Positions 26,113 to 34,979 of a DNA stretch of 42,454 nt are shown piece after piece. The stretch is taken from contig NZ_JACHXZ010000006.1 in NCBI RefSeq assembly GCF_014192475.1, positions 1 through 42,454 of the forward strand. Direction: 5' to 3'. Both the position numbers and the translations under genes were made by a program. The notes beneath the pieces were generated by a model that was not told the origin of the DNA, did not search any database, and saw only the letters and a list, made by a program, of their open reading frames with translations. The number at the start of each line of letters is the position of its first letter. The first letter of the stretch is position 1. The stretch comes from Simiduia aestuariiviva (GTDB taxonomy: Bacteria > Pseudomonadota > Gammaproteobacteria > Pseudomonadales > Cellvibrionaceae).

Positions 26113-26610
26113 TCCATTAACCTTTTAACTTTTTTTGACGGTAGTCTGCTGTAATCAGTGGCGACTGTTGTCTTGTATCACATTGTTTCTTGCTATGCCC
26201 GCTTGTTGAATCGCTGCAAGCGCTTCCGAGCCTCGGAGTTCTGCTTTAAACTTCCCGGGCTAAGGTTCACATCTCCGGAGTTGGCACCTTGATGGCATCC
26301 AGTGACCAGAGCCTATAGCGACCTATGTGCAATTAATGGGCAAGTTCGTTGTTCGATAAATAACTGCTTTCTATATGGTCGGAATTGGCTTAACCCAGTG
26401 AGTATTTGCGGAGTCTGCAAACGCCACAAACCAGGTAGTGGAGTCTATTCCTCGTTTTACTCTCCACAAACTGGTTTCGGGGGCAAAGAGGCTAGTCCTT
26501 TGGCGTTCAAAAAATAGCCACTTCGATTTGCCTTGAAATAAGAAAACCTATATTTTTCAATTAGTTAGCTGGCTCCCTAAGGAAGGCTCAATTTAGCGAT
26601 GAAATAGCGA
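26113..26610. other. Intergenic region without a recognisable gene
   Basis: About 500 bp between the amidase pair and the stop of the convergent AlbA_2 gene. A 71-codon open frame at 26302-26517 has no ribosome site and unconvincing composition. I see no tRNA, terminator of good quality or repeat. It may be decayed gene sequence. Confidence 0.5.
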
Positions 26611-28023
26611 TTAGGCCCAGATGGGGATGTAGCGAGCGTAACGTTTAGAGTCCGGCGCGTTAGGGTCATTCTTGATTAGTGCTTGTTCAACAGCTGCGGT
26701 AATTATCTGTGAAATTTTGTTGCCGCTACCCTCAGACACACCAAATCTTTTTCGTAGTGTCTGATTGGTCATTTGTTTTCTCAAAACCCATTGCAGTACG
26801 CAGTGTTGGTAGCAGGCGCGAATGCGATCGCTTCCGTCCATATCTCTAAACTCACGAGGGCCATGTATAACCACAACGGTTCTTTTGTAACTTACAAGAA
26901 AGTCTGGTGCTGGGAGTTGAAGAAATTCTGCGGATTCTACCACTCTATCAATTCCACTGCTTTTCTCTTCGCAGATACCGAAGCGACGCATAATATCCGC
27001 AACTTTTTCGTTCCTAGATTGATAGCCATCAATGAAGCGCTCTACGGGTACAATAGGTTCGCCAGGGTTGGAAATTTCAACACGATTGCTGAAAATTTCA
27101 ACAACCGGCGATGTTCCTCCTAAGTCGAGGTCTTGGTGGATTAGCGCATTGGCCAGCAGTTCTCGGATAACAACCTCAGGCACCAGCTTCACGTCCTTTC
27201 GAATGGCGTTTTCAATCACCTCATTTTGCGGAAGCTGACTCATCACGTAGCCCACTAAGCCCTTAAAACCAACCGCATAGCCTTTTTCCCCGGTGATGTC
27301 TGACTTAGTCTCTAGCTTTGATTCGCCGGCATAAACCACCACCCTAGCGGCTTTACGGCTAACTTCGCTGGAGAATTGCTTGAGGTTTTTGGCGAGCAAT
27401 AGAGCGCCAATATTTAAAATTGCATAGCCGTTGCTGGTGGCTTCAATCAAATGCTCGTCCAACAGCCGAGCAATAACGCCTTCTTGTTGCGTGGGGTAGT
27501 TGAGGTTTAGTAAGTCGAAGTAGGTTTGAGTGTCCAGCAATTGCACCACTTCTTGCGCGCTCAAATCACTTTTGGCAATATTTTCTAGCCAGCTTGGTTG
27601 CCCCTCTGAAAATATCTTACGTAGCGTATCTTCGCTCATGGGCACAAGCTCTTCCCCTGCCCTCATGAGGTAGGCGCCGCCATAGTGATAAGCCGTGCCT
27701 TTTGGGCGTGAAGGAATAGTAAATATCACCACCCTGCCATCGGGATGGGCCACTTCTTCAATGTCTACACGAAAGCCGATAGCTTGGAAGATTTTTGCGG
27801 CCATGTCTGTGGGATTATTGAACGCTTGGCTGCCAACGACCTTACGTGGCAGTTTATCGGTAACGCCTAAAACCAAGTGGCCACCCGCTTCATTGGCGAT
27901 GGCGACACAGTATTTGTACAACTTTTCATTGCTGTATTGTGTTTTCGCTTCTTTAAACTCAAGCCGCTGGTGCTCACTGCGCACGGTCAGCCATAAATCA
28001 ATTTGTTCAACTGTAATCGCCAT
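26611..28023 (-). CDS. AlbA_2/Schlafen-type ATP-binding protein of the restriction locus
   Basis: 470 aa. The N-terminal AlbA_2 (Schlafen-like) domain has SEHQRLEFKEAK (16-27) and ANEAGGHLVLGV. In the second half a GHKL-type (HATPase_c_4) ATPase motif reads RELLANALIHQDL, then RVEISNPGEP and SSGIDR. A small HTH-like domain ends the protein. Proteins of this COG2865 type are common inside type I restriction loci; the role is not settled (regulation or added anti-phage activity). The ATG has AAGGAG 9 bases upstream. It follows hsdS by 52 bp in the same direction. Confidence 0.82.
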   Translation of the reverse strand: MAITVEQIDLWLTVRSEHQRLEFKEAKTQYSNEKLYKYCVAIANEAGGHLVLGVTDKLPRKVVGSQAFNNPTDMAAKIFQAIGFRVDIEEVAHPDGRVVIFTIPSRPKGTAYHYGGAYLMRAGEELVPMSEDTLRKIFSEGQPSWLENIAKSDLSAQEVVQLLDTQTYFDLLNLNYPTQQEGVIARLLDEHLIEATSNGYAILNIGALLLAKNLKQFSSEVSRKAARVVVYAGESKLETKSDITGEKGYAVGFKGLVGYVMSQLPQNEVIENAIRKDVKLVPEVVIRELLANALIHQDLDLGGTSPVVEIFSNRVEISNPGEPIVPVERFIDGYQSRNEKVADIMRRFGICEEKSSGIDRVVESAEFLQLPAPDFLVSYKRTVVVIHGPREFRDMDGSDRIRACYQHCVLQWVLRKQMTNQTLRKRFGVSEGSGNKISQIITAAVEQALIKNDPNAPDSKRYARYIPIWA

Positions 28024-28075
28024 AAGCTATTGCTCCTTGTTGAGCCAACAATTATTTGGCTTGCCTGTGGTGATA

Positions 28076-29467
28076 TTACAAAACCTCAGCCACTTGTTTT
28101 TCGGTGTCTGGCAGGCGCAGTTGGCCGGACAGGAGTTTGGGGAGGAGGGTGTCGCGGAGCTGTGACAAGGTTTGGCTCGCGCTATTTTTAGTCTCTATCG
28201 AATCATAGTATGTTGAGACCGTCTGAGAGTATTTGCTGACAAAGGATTGCGGTGGAATTACAACAGGCCAGCTCATTATTGCTGCTTTGTCACCGCGGGG
28301 CATTTTTGTGCCCTTAGATGTTGCTGTCATATAGTCAAAAAAAGCGTCTTGAAACAGCAAGTTGTATAGGTACTCATTCCCTTCTTCTAGCTTTGGGACA
28401 AAGCAAAGTACGTCGTTTGATCGCCCACCCTCAAATCTAGTGAGACAAATTTTCTTGAAGTAAGGCCGGATATTTGAAACTAACGTGTGGCCCTTCGCAA
28501 AGGCCGCAACAGAATCGGTGCTGGGAAGTCCGGATGCCTTAGTGACTCCAGCCTTTTCTGGGTTCATGTTTTCGGTGGAAATGTAGTTCTCAATATTGAG
28601 TTCGGCTGTCGTTCGCTTTCCAGTGCCGAAGCTAGCGAGGTCCGATAGCGTTCCTGAGCTCCACCCCTCCGGCACCCAGCCCAGGGTTTCGGATTCTACG
28701 AAACGGTTGGGGAAGAGGGCGGCGATGTGTTGGGGGAGGGGGGCTTGGGGGTTGGGTTGTTGGCGGTTTTGTTCGTGGTAGTGGGCGCGGCGTTGGGCGC
28801 GGGCCTGGAGCTCTTCGGGAATAGGGTTGCCGGCGGCCAGGGCGTTGTCGATGACCGGGTCAAAATCCACAAACCAGCTTTTAAATAACGCCTGCGCCAT
28901 GGCTTCCAGGGTGGCGTTGGTTTGGCGGTTTAGTTCGATTTTTTTGTCGATTTCATCAAGAATTTTGGCTATTTTATTTTGAGTATCCAGTGGGGGTAGC
29001 TCTAGCGGAAAGTTTTTTAAGCTAGTAAAGTTAAATACAGGTTGTACCGATTTTGAATTCATTGCATGAATTAAATTTACGGTTCTCTGCCACGTGAAGT
29101 AATAATAGATAAATAAATGATTGGCCTTAGATGGATCAACTCTTAATCTCATAGTGTTTGTGGAGAGCAAATAAAACCGCTCACCTTCGCACTCAGTTAA
29201 AACACCAACTTTCCCAATTGTTCCTACTTTTGGAAAGATCAAATCCCCAGAAAAACACTGACTTCTGGGGATTGATCTGTACTTTTCTATAGTGGTATAC
29301 CTTCTATCATCCCAATCAAAACTCCGGCCTTGAATATTCTTTCCTTGGACAACCAGCGCGCCACTATTCGTATAATCGCTGGTCTTTAAATTTGAACCAA
29401 ATGGAGCGTCTCCCATTTCAAGCGCAATATCTTCAACCTTACACAGCTTTATAAAATCATTCTCCAT
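28076..29467 (-). CDS. hsdS: Type I restriction-modification specificity subunit
   Basis: 463 aa with two target-recognition domains, each followed by a conserved helical spacer. The central spacer reads IAKILDEIDKKIELNRQTNATLEAM in part, and the C-terminal one has SQTLSQLRDTLLPKLLSGQL. HsdS sets the bipartite DNA site for HsdM and HsdR. It overlaps hsdM by 11 bp, giving coupled synthesis. The recognition site cannot be told from the sequence. Confidence 0.93.
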   Translation of the reverse strand: MENDFIKLCKVEDIALEMGDAPFGSNLKTSDYTNSGALVVQGKNIQGRSFDWDDRRYTTIEKYRSIPRSQCFSGDLIFPKVGTIGKVGVLTECEGERFYLLSTNTMRLRVDPSKANHLFIYYYFTWQRTVNLIHAMNSKSVQPVFNFTSLKNFPLELPPLDTQNKIAKILDEIDKKIELNRQTNATLEAMAQALFKSWFVDFDPVIDNALAAGNPIPEELQARAQRRAHYHEQNRQQPNPQAPLPQHIAALFPNRFVESETLGWVPEGWSSGTLSDLASFGTGKRTTAELNIENYISTENMNPEKAGVTKASGLPSTDSVAAFAKGHTLVSNIRPYFKKICLTRFEGGRSNDVLCFVPKLEEGNEYLYNLLFQDAFFDYMTATSKGTKMPRGDKAAIMSWPVVIPPQSFVSKYSQTVSTYYDSIETKNSASQTLSQLRDTLLPKLLSGQLRLPDTEKQVAEVL

Positions 29468-31040
29468 AGCCCAACACCTCCAAGTTCTGGCGAATCACTT
29501 TATCTAGCGCTTCCGCTTCTTGCATTTGGGCAAACAGGGTTTGGCTGAGGTCGCGCATTTTGTCTTCAAAGGCGATGCCGTCGTCTTCAATATCGGCGGC
29601 GCCGACATAGCGGCCGGGGGTGAGTACGTAGTCATTGGCGGCAATATCCTCAAGCTTGGCTGCCTTGCAGAACCCCGGTACGTCCTCATAGTCACCGTCT
29701 TTCGCCTCTCCACGCCACGCATGGTAAGTGCGCGTAATGGTGGCAATGTCTTCCTCGGTCAGTTCCTTGTGAACCCGGCTGATCATAGAGCCCATATTGC
29801 GGGCATCAATAAACAGGGTTTCGCCCTGGCGGTTGCGGTGGTTGGATTCCGGGTGGCCGGGGATGGTTTCGGCTTTTTTGTTTTTGGTGATAAACCACAG
29901 GCACACAGGAATTTGCGTTGTGTAAAACAGCTGGCCGGGCAGGGCGATCATGCAATCGATGAGGTCGTTTTCGATGAGCTTTTTGCGGATCTCGCCTTCG
30001 CCTTTGGTGTTGGTGCTCATGGCGCCATTGGCCAGCACAAAGCCGGCCACGCCGTTGGCGGAGAGCTTGCTCACCATGTGCAAAATCCAGCCATAGTTGG
30101 CATTGCCGGTGGGCGGCACTTCGTAGCCGGCCCAGCGCGGGTCATCTAGCAGCTCATCGGGGCCGCGCCATTCCTTCAGGTTAAAGGGCGGGTTGGCCAT
30201 GATGAAGTCGGCTTTTAAATCGGGGTGTTGGTCTTTAAAAAACGTATCGGCCGGCACCTCGCCCAGATTGGCGCTGATGCCGCGGATGGCCAGGTTCATT
30301 TTGGCCAGCTTGTAGGTGGTGGCGGTTTGTTCCTGGCCGTAGATGGAAATGTCTTTCTTGTTGCCCTGGTGGCTTTCCACAAATTTGACCGATTGCACAA
30401 ACATGCCGCCGGAGCCGCAGCAGGGGTCGTAGATCTTGCCGTGGTAGGGCTCAATCATTTCGGCCAGCAGGTTGACCACACACTTGGGCGTATAGAACTC
30501 GCCACCGCCCTTGCCCTCGGTGGCGGCAAAGTTGCCGAGGAAGTATTCATACACCCGCCCGACCACATCCTGTTCGTTGTCTTCAATGGTGTCGATGTTG
30601 TTAATGGAATCCAGCAGCGCGGCCAGCTTGGCCACATCCAGCCCCAGGCGGGAGAAGTAGTTATCGGGCAGGGCGCCGCGCAGGGATTTGTTGTGCTTTT
30701 CCACCGTGTGGAGGGCGGTGTCGATTTTCACCGCAATGTCGTCCTGCTTGGCGTGCTTTTGAATGTGTGACCAGCGGGATTCTTCAGGCAGGTAGAAGAC
30801 GTTTTGCATGGTGTAGAACTCCACCATATCCACATAGTCGGCTTGGCCCTCGGCGATGAGCTGGGCGCGGCGGGCCTCGAACTTGTCGCTGATGAACTTC
30901 AGGAAGATGAGCGAGAGCACCACATGCTTGTATTCAGAGGACTCTACCGAGCCACGCAGCTTGTCGGCGGTATCCCAGAGAGTTTGTTCAAAGCTCTTAG
31001 CTTTTTTGTTGGCGGTGGCTTTGGCTGGCTTCTTGGCCAT
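29457..31040 (-). CDS. hsdM: Type I restriction-modification DNA methyltransferase subunit
   Basis: 527 aa. An N-terminal helical domain is followed by SAM-binding DPCCGSGG (205-212) and catalytic NPPF (283-286), the N6-adenine methyltransferase motifs. It methylates the HsdS-defined site and is required for restriction with HsdR. First hsd gene in this transcript; the beta-barrel-like gene lies upstream on the same strand. Confidence 0.95.
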   Translation of the reverse strand: MAKKPAKATANKKAKSFEQTLWDTADKLRGSVESSEYKHVVLSLIFLKFISDKFEARRAQLIAEGQADYVDMVEFYTMQNVFYLPEESRWSHIQKHAKQDDIAVKIDTALHTVEKHNKSLRGALPDNYFSRLGLDVAKLAALLDSINNIDTIEDNEQDVVGRVYEYFLGNFAATEGKGGGEFYTPKCVVNLLAEMIEPYHGKIYDPCCGSGGMFVQSVKFVESHQGNKKDISIYGQEQTATTYKLAKMNLAIRGISANLGEVPADTFFKDQHPDLKADFIMANPPFNLKEWRGPDELLDDPRWAGYEVPPTGNANYGWILHMVSKLSANGVAGFVLANGAMSTNTKGEGEIRKKLIENDLIDCMIALPGQLFYTTQIPVCLWFITKNKKAETIPGHPESNHRNRQGETLFIDARNMGSMISRVHKELTEEDIATITRTYHAWRGEAKDGDYEDVPGFCKAAKLEDIAANDYVLTPGRYVGAADIEDDGIAFEDKMRDLSQTLFAQMQEAEALDKVIRQNLEVLGYGE

Positions 31041-31132
31041 GGAATACGGCGTCCTTCAGTTGATGGAATTTACTGGAGGGGGGATTTTGCCGGATGTGGG
31101 GGGATTTGTCTGCCCGTGGTTTGGGCTAGTGA

Positions 31133-31159
31133 TGGCCTGCCAAAACCTCTGGCAGGCCA
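31133..31159. terminator. Perfect inverted repeat after the beta-barrel-like gene
   Basis: TGGCCTGCCA (31133-31142) and TGGCAGGCCA (31150-31159), 7-nt loop, just past the stop at 31168. There is no U run on the minus-strand transcript, so termination would be weak; it may instead let some transcripts reach hsdM. Confidence 0.5.
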
Positions 31160-31167
31160 GTGGTGCG

Positions 31168-32358
31168 CTAGTTGACGTCGTAGGTGAACTCGACGGCGAA
31201 GGTTTTCTTTAGGATGTCGCTGTCTATAGGGTCAAAGTATTTTAGCTTTAGGCCCAGCTTGTCAGTTATGGCAAGTTCGGCGTTTACGTTCCACGCTTGA
31301 TAGCTTTTATCGAAGGCGAGCGGGTTGCCCTCGGTATCTAAGGCATCGCTAAACAGGATGGTAGAGTCTGATAGATTTTGGTAATAGCCCGTGTATGCGC
31401 CGCTTAAGGCTAGGTGGCCGGCTATACCTTGGCTGAGTTCGTATATTGGAAAAACAAAATTAACCCCCAGCTTTAGCAGCCCACCAATAGCGTTGGCGTC
31501 TGTCCCTTTGTTGGAATCTATGTCTTCAGTTGCACGAAATCGGGTATAGCGCATAGCGCCTTGGAGTGACACGTAGCAGCCAAAGGCACTGTCAAACTTA
31601 CAAAATTCACCGATTCGAAATTTTCCGATACCTGACATCGTTACGTTTAACAGGCCTTGCTCTGGGTCCAGCAGCTTTGCTTGGTTTGCATCTTCGGGAT
31701 CGGCTGAGCTTGAGATCTCTGCCGAATAGATAGTTAGCGGTAGGTGCCAGCCATAGGTCTCACTAAAGCGCAGGTCGTATTGAAGTGGTGTGATGACAAT
31801 GGTGTTCGAATTGCCAGCTACTCCCGCAGCTATGCCACCAAAGCCTTCGCGCCCCATTGAGCTGTAGCTAAATCTATTCCAGCAATACCATTTTTTATCG
31901 CCATCAAAGCATTTTTCTAGGCTAGCGAACAAAAATTGCAAGTCATAGGTGTCTTGTTGTTTGTTTCTGGATTCAAGAATTTCCTTATTGATGCTTAATT
32001 GGGGCTCAGTAGATGCGCCGATTACATAGGCTTTATCATTGTATGTGGGTTGCTTCACTTCTAACGCAGTATGAACTTCTAGCAGGCACTCAAAGCGATC
32101 TTTGTTATTCGTAATCTCAGAAAAAGCTTTTAAGAACTCCGCTTTGGTCGTGTTTGCTGCAATATTACATGAGGCAGAAGAGGTGACGTTAGATCTATCA
32201 GCTGCTGCAAATGGCGTATCGTTACTAACAGTAAGGCGTGTTTTGTCGGTACTTTGTAATGGACTTGTGGCTGGATTAACTGCGAGCGTGGGGGCGCCAA
32301 AAAACATGAGTGCTGCGCCAAAAAACAGAGAACTTGGTGCGATATTCTTTATTTTCAT
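31168..32358 (-). CDS. Secreted beta-barrel-like outer-membrane protein, unknown function
   Basis: 396 aa from the ATG at 32356-32358, which has AAGGAG upstream; the longer open frame to 32460 has none. A signal peptide ends near residue 26 (GAPTLA). The N-terminal part contains paired cysteines (SCNIAANTT, FECLL), probably disulphide bonded. The second half alternates polar and hydrophobic residues in beta-strand style with aromatic girdles (GGLLKLGVNFVFPIYEL) and ends in KTFAVEFTYDVN. No family is recognised. It lies directly upstream of hsdM on the same strand, an odd neighbour for a restriction system. Confidence 0.7.
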   Translation of the reverse strand: MKIKNIAPSSLFFGAALMFFGAPTLAVNPATSPLQSTDKTRLTVSNDTPFAAADRSNVTSSASCNIAANTTKAEFLKAFSEITNNKDRFECLLEVHTALEVKQPTYNDKAYVIGASTEPQLSINKEILESRNKQQDTYDLQFLFASLEKCFDGDKKWYCWNRFSYSSMGREGFGGIAAGVAGNSNTIVITPLQYDLRFSETYGWHLPLTIYSAEISSSADPEDANQAKLLDPEQGLLNVTMSGIGKFRIGEFCKFDSAFGCYVSLQGAMRYTRFRATEDIDSNKGTDANAIGGLLKLGVNFVFPIYELSQGIAGHLALSGAYTGYYQNLSDSTILFSDALDTEGNPLAFDKSYQAWNVNAELAITDKLGLKLKYFDPIDSDILKKTFAVEFTYDVN

Positions 32359-32767
32359 AACCTTCTCCTTGGTTGAAGTGCCAAGAATAGGTGTGTAATT
32401 CGGGGTTGGCAATATAGGTTTTATATTGGCGCGAAATACCCGTAGATTCCCGCGCCACATTCATGAGAATACGGAGGATAGCGCGGGTTTGCCGCAGGTG
32501 AGCGAAAAGGTGCCCTCTAGCGCAAGCGCCGCATTGTGCGCTTGCGTTAAGGTGTAGAGGTGGAGGGGGCGCTTTGGTGGGGCAGGTTTGGCGTGCGCGG
32601 GCGGGCTTGAATTTTACATCTGCGATGCTTAGACTGCGCTTGTCTCGTGCGGACATGGCATCCCCCACATCTTTGCCAGCGCCTTCATGGCAGCATCGTT
32701 TCAACATTATCTAAACATTCTTTTGGCCAGTTGGGTGGGGGCAGCTTGTACACTAAAGGAAATGTTT
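32359..32767. other. Divergent intergenic region with one hairpin
   Basis: About 400 bp without a convincing gene between the barrel-like gene and the next rightward gene. A hairpin CGCAAGCGC (32521-32529) / GCGCTTGCG (32538-32546) is extended outside by CCTCTA/TAGAGG. Promoters for both genes should be here; I could not fix them. Confidence 0.5.
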
Positions 32768-33406
32768 ATGACCTCGCACAGCATTTTGTCCCGTATTGAT
32801 TCTTCAGACTATCAAAGAAATTTGGCGGAGCTAACTAAGGTTCTTAAGCCAGTTCAGGATTTTTTGCCCCACTACTTTCGCGAAGCCACTGGCTACTCTA
32901 TTTCTGGGTATGCTATCAACGCACTGTTAACCGGTGAGACTCGCAAACTCAGTCAAATAGATGTGTGGCTCCTTCATGAGCGTGTGTCAGCGTTGGGCGT
33001 TTTCGACGATGGTGGCGCGGCTGAAGGTGGTTTTTTAAAGGCCTTGGATGTTCAGGATAAGGCGGCCTGCGCTTATTGGTTTGCAAAGGCGGAGTCCAAC
33101 CTTGTGCGTAGCCTGCAAATTTTCAATCGGATTGCTAAGCATGTTGATTATCCCGTTAACCCTCACATTTATGATTTTAAAAATAAAGTGGTCTATTACG
33201 GTTATTTTGAGGGTGGTGAAGAATTCGAAATTCACGAATTGGATTTCATGGAAACCATGGCCACTTCGACGATCGAAGTGAAGCGCGCTAAATGGGGTAG
33301 GTTACAACCTAAGTTAACTAAGCTGCTCAAAAAATCTGGATGCCACAGGTTGACGTGTTCAGAGCGCTTTCGGAAGAAGTTCAATACGGCTTTATTGGAA
33401 GCGTGA
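32768..33406 (+). CDS. Unknown soluble protein, 212 aa
   Basis: Not recognised. The start ATG 32768 (MTSHSILSRIDSSDY) has AAGGA 7 bases upstream; the ATG at 32762 is too close to it, and the frame open from 32687 lacks a ribosome site. The protein is predicted soluble, with helical segments in the first half (KAACAYWFAKAESNLVRSLQ) and a strand-rich stretch with aromatic residues (VVYYGYFEGGEEFEIHELDF). The C-terminus is basic. It is the only rightward gene in the right half of the island and may be autonomous cargo. Confidence 0.65.
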   Translation: MTSHSILSRIDSSDYQRNLAELTKVLKPVQDFLPHYFREATGYSISGYAINALLTGETRKLSQIDVWLLHERVSALGVFDDGGAAEGGFLKALDVQDKAACAYWFAKAESNLVRSLQIFNRIAKHVDYPVNPHIYDFKNKVVYYGYFEGGEEFEIHELDFMETMATSTIEVKRAKWGRLQPKLTKLLKKSGCHRLTCSERFRKKFNTALLEA

Positions 33407-33550
33407 TTGGCAGTCGCTTGCAATTCAGGAGTTGCATTGGCTTATTGCACGCGGGCATTTGACGGTGACCAGTATTACAGTTTGCAGCCAATGCTTATGG
33501 TATATATCTATAAAGGTGTCCGCCTGACGGCCTAGCGAATCTTCAAAATA

Positions 33551-33654
33551 CGGCCCGACTGGGCCGGCTGACGGTGCAATTATTCTTTGCTTACAAATTT
33601 GTTGAGCCGTGTCCCGGCCCAATGAATGTATCGCTGGGCCGGTAGACGGCCCAG
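33551..33654. repeat. Short-loop hairpins downstream of the small-gene cluster
   Basis: CGGCCC-GACT-GGGCCG (33551-33566) and CTGGGCC/GGCCCAG (33634-33640 with 33648-33654); the second arm can also pair with CGGCCCA near 33615. They lie between the 212-aa gene and the stop of the leftward gene at 33660 and may end transcription of both. The style recalls the hairpins at the left of the window. Confidence 0.55.
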
Positions 33655-33659
33655 TGCTA

Positions 33660-34046
33660 TTAAAGCTTGCGTGGTGCTGTGATGGTGGATTTAAGATCAT
33701 GCTTACCTCTGCAATCATCGATAGGCTCAAAGGTCACAGCATAGAGGCTGGCGCTGTTTCTGCCCCCTTGGCGAGTTTGGATAATCCAGCCCGCATTTAT
33801 CAATTCGCCCAGCGCTCTGCGCATGGTGTCGTTTGATGTCCAGCCGCGCTTTCTGAGCACGGTAAGGGTCACACACAGGTCACCGTTATTGCGGCCGTTA
33901 TACTGTCTGAGCACATCAATTAATAGCGAGCGTGCGGTATGCCCTAAGTTGATATAATCGGGGTTGTCTAACAGCCGATGGAACAGCCGCACAAAGGTGG
34001 GCGAGCCGCCCCGGCCTTTGTGCTTTTTGCGGTCTGTTCTCGCCAC
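33660..34046 (-). CDS. Winged-helix-like DNA-binding protein
   Basis: 128 aa with a basic N-terminus (ARTDRKKHKGRGG). The middle segment, TVLRKRGWTSNDTMRRALGELINAGWI, reads as a winged helix: a recognition-helix pattern followed by a hydrophobic wing. Such proteins in integrated elements are often annotated as replication or regulatory HTH proteins; I cannot be more precise. It starts 3 bp after the preceding small gene and is last in a four-gene leftward cluster. Confidence 0.65.
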   Translation of the reverse strand: MARTDRKKHKGRGGSPTFVRLFHRLLDNPDYINLGHTARSLLIDVLRQYNGRNNGDLCVTLTVLRKRGWTSNDTMRRALGELINAGWIIQTRQGGRNSASLYAVTFEPIDDCRGKHDLKSTITAPRKL

Positions 34047-34049
34047 TGG

Positions 34050-34226
34050 TTACACCTCGCGGATAGTGACAATAATGGCCTCTTCCAAATCAGGCGGATA
34101 ATGCGAGATCCATTCGCCTTTGTGCGCCAGCGCCTTTGCCCTTGCTTGTGCCTCGCTCGAAGCCTCCAGCTTGACCGTATAGAGCTGCGTTTGAGTGGTA
34201 CACACTTCCAAATGGAACCTAATCAT
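34050..34226 (-). CDS. Small unknown protein, 58 aa
   Basis: From ATG 34226 it reads MIRFHLEVCTTQTQLYTVKLEA and continues. The pattern is strand-helix with SSEAQARAKALAHKGEW, as in small phage/ICE proteins of the ferredoxin-like type. It overlaps the preceding stop by 8 bp. A longer frame to 34286 lies within that gene and is less likely. Confidence 0.6.
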   Translation of the reverse strand: MIRFHLEVCTTQTQLYTVKLEASSEAQARAKALAHKGEWISHYPPDLEEAIIVTIREV

Positions 34227-34593
34227 TGGCAGACTCTCCTGTGGCAACAGCAGGGAAGGCGGCAATGTACCTTTGGTAATTTTCACGTACCTGTTCTGGC
34301 GGCATTGCGCTGAGATGGGCGACGAGATGAACGGCTTTTTTGGCTTGACGTTGGTCTGCTAGCCAATACCAGGTGAAAGACGTTTTGCCACCATGGCGAT
34401 GGGTGTGCGGTCGACGCTCGCGGTGAATAATTAAGCCGCGATCACGGCCTAATTCACTGATGGTGGTTGGCAGCGCTGTTTCGCCATAGGAGGGCAGCTC
34501 CGTGAGTTTGGATATGCCCGTGGTGCCGGCTTCTAGCAGGTCGATTAAGGCCAGTTCGTGCTTGCTTGGTAGGGCGCGCTTGGCATTATTCAT
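34219..34593 (-). CDS. Small HTH-like protein, 124 aa
   Basis: The start ATG 34593 has a very good GGAGGAG site; the longer frame to 34674 lies inside the AlpA-like gene. Sequence LPSKHELALIDLLEAGTTG followed by LPTTISELGRDRGLII suggests a winged helix for DNA binding, then a basic His-rich wing (RRPHTHRHGGK). Its start overlaps the AlpA-like gene by 8 bp. Confidence 0.65.
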   Translation of the reverse strand: MNNAKRALPSKHELALIDLLEAGTTGISKLTELPSYGETALPTTISELGRDRGLIIHRERRPHTHRHGGKTSFTWYWLADQRQAKKAVHLVAHLSAMPPEQVRENYQRYIAAFPAVATGESAND

Positions 34594-34831
34594 CGCTGGC
34601 TCCTCCAAAGTTGTGAACCCGGCGTTGGATGAAGGTTTGAATATCGGATTGGCGGTAGCGTACTTTGCGGCCAATTTTGACGTAGGGTAAGAGGTAGCGG
34701 CCGGTAGAGCGCCATACGGACAAGGTACCCTCGGATACGTGAAGTTCTTGTGAGGCCGCGAGGGGGGTGAGCAATCTATCCGAGGTGTGTTCGGTTTCTG
34801 TACTGGCGGTGGAAAGTGCCTGTCGTTTCAT
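34586..34831 (-). CDS. AlpA/excisionase-like helix-turn-helix protein
   Basis: 81 aa. LLTPLAASQELHVSEGTLSV, then WRSTGRYLLPYVKIGRKVRYRQ, is the MerR-like excisionase (HTH_17) pattern: helix-turn-helix, a Gly-Arg wing and a final DNA-contacting helix. AlpA-like proteins control excision or integrase genes of P4-type islands. First gene of the four-gene leftward cluster. Confidence 0.8.
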   Translation of the reverse strand: MKRQALSTASTETEHTSDRLLTPLAASQELHVSEGTLSVWRSTGRYLLPYVKIGRKVRYRQSDIQTFIQRRVHNFGGASDE

Positions 34832-34979
34832 GGGCTAAGTCCTAACGAAGTTTAGTTGGCTCCGAAGGACGGCTTTATGATCGTTTAAGGCGCCCTACGA
34901 AGATCAACCACCGTTGTTGGTGGTTGATGTAGGGCATGTTCGAGTAGGCGATGTGTAGAATTGGTAGTTTTAAGCAGTT

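Noticed and set aside
26302..26517. 71-codon open frame between the amidase pair and the AlbA_2 gene
   Set aside because: No ribosome site, odd Cys- and Gly-rich composition, no coupling to neighbours.
28690..28800. G-rich low-complexity stretch in hsdS
   Set aside because: It encodes the ordinary Gln/Pro-rich linker found in this type of HsdS, not a separate element.
33425..33730. Minus-strand 101-codon frame beside the winged-helix gene
   Set aside because: Overlaps the better-supported 33660-34046 gene and crosses hairpins; no start signal.
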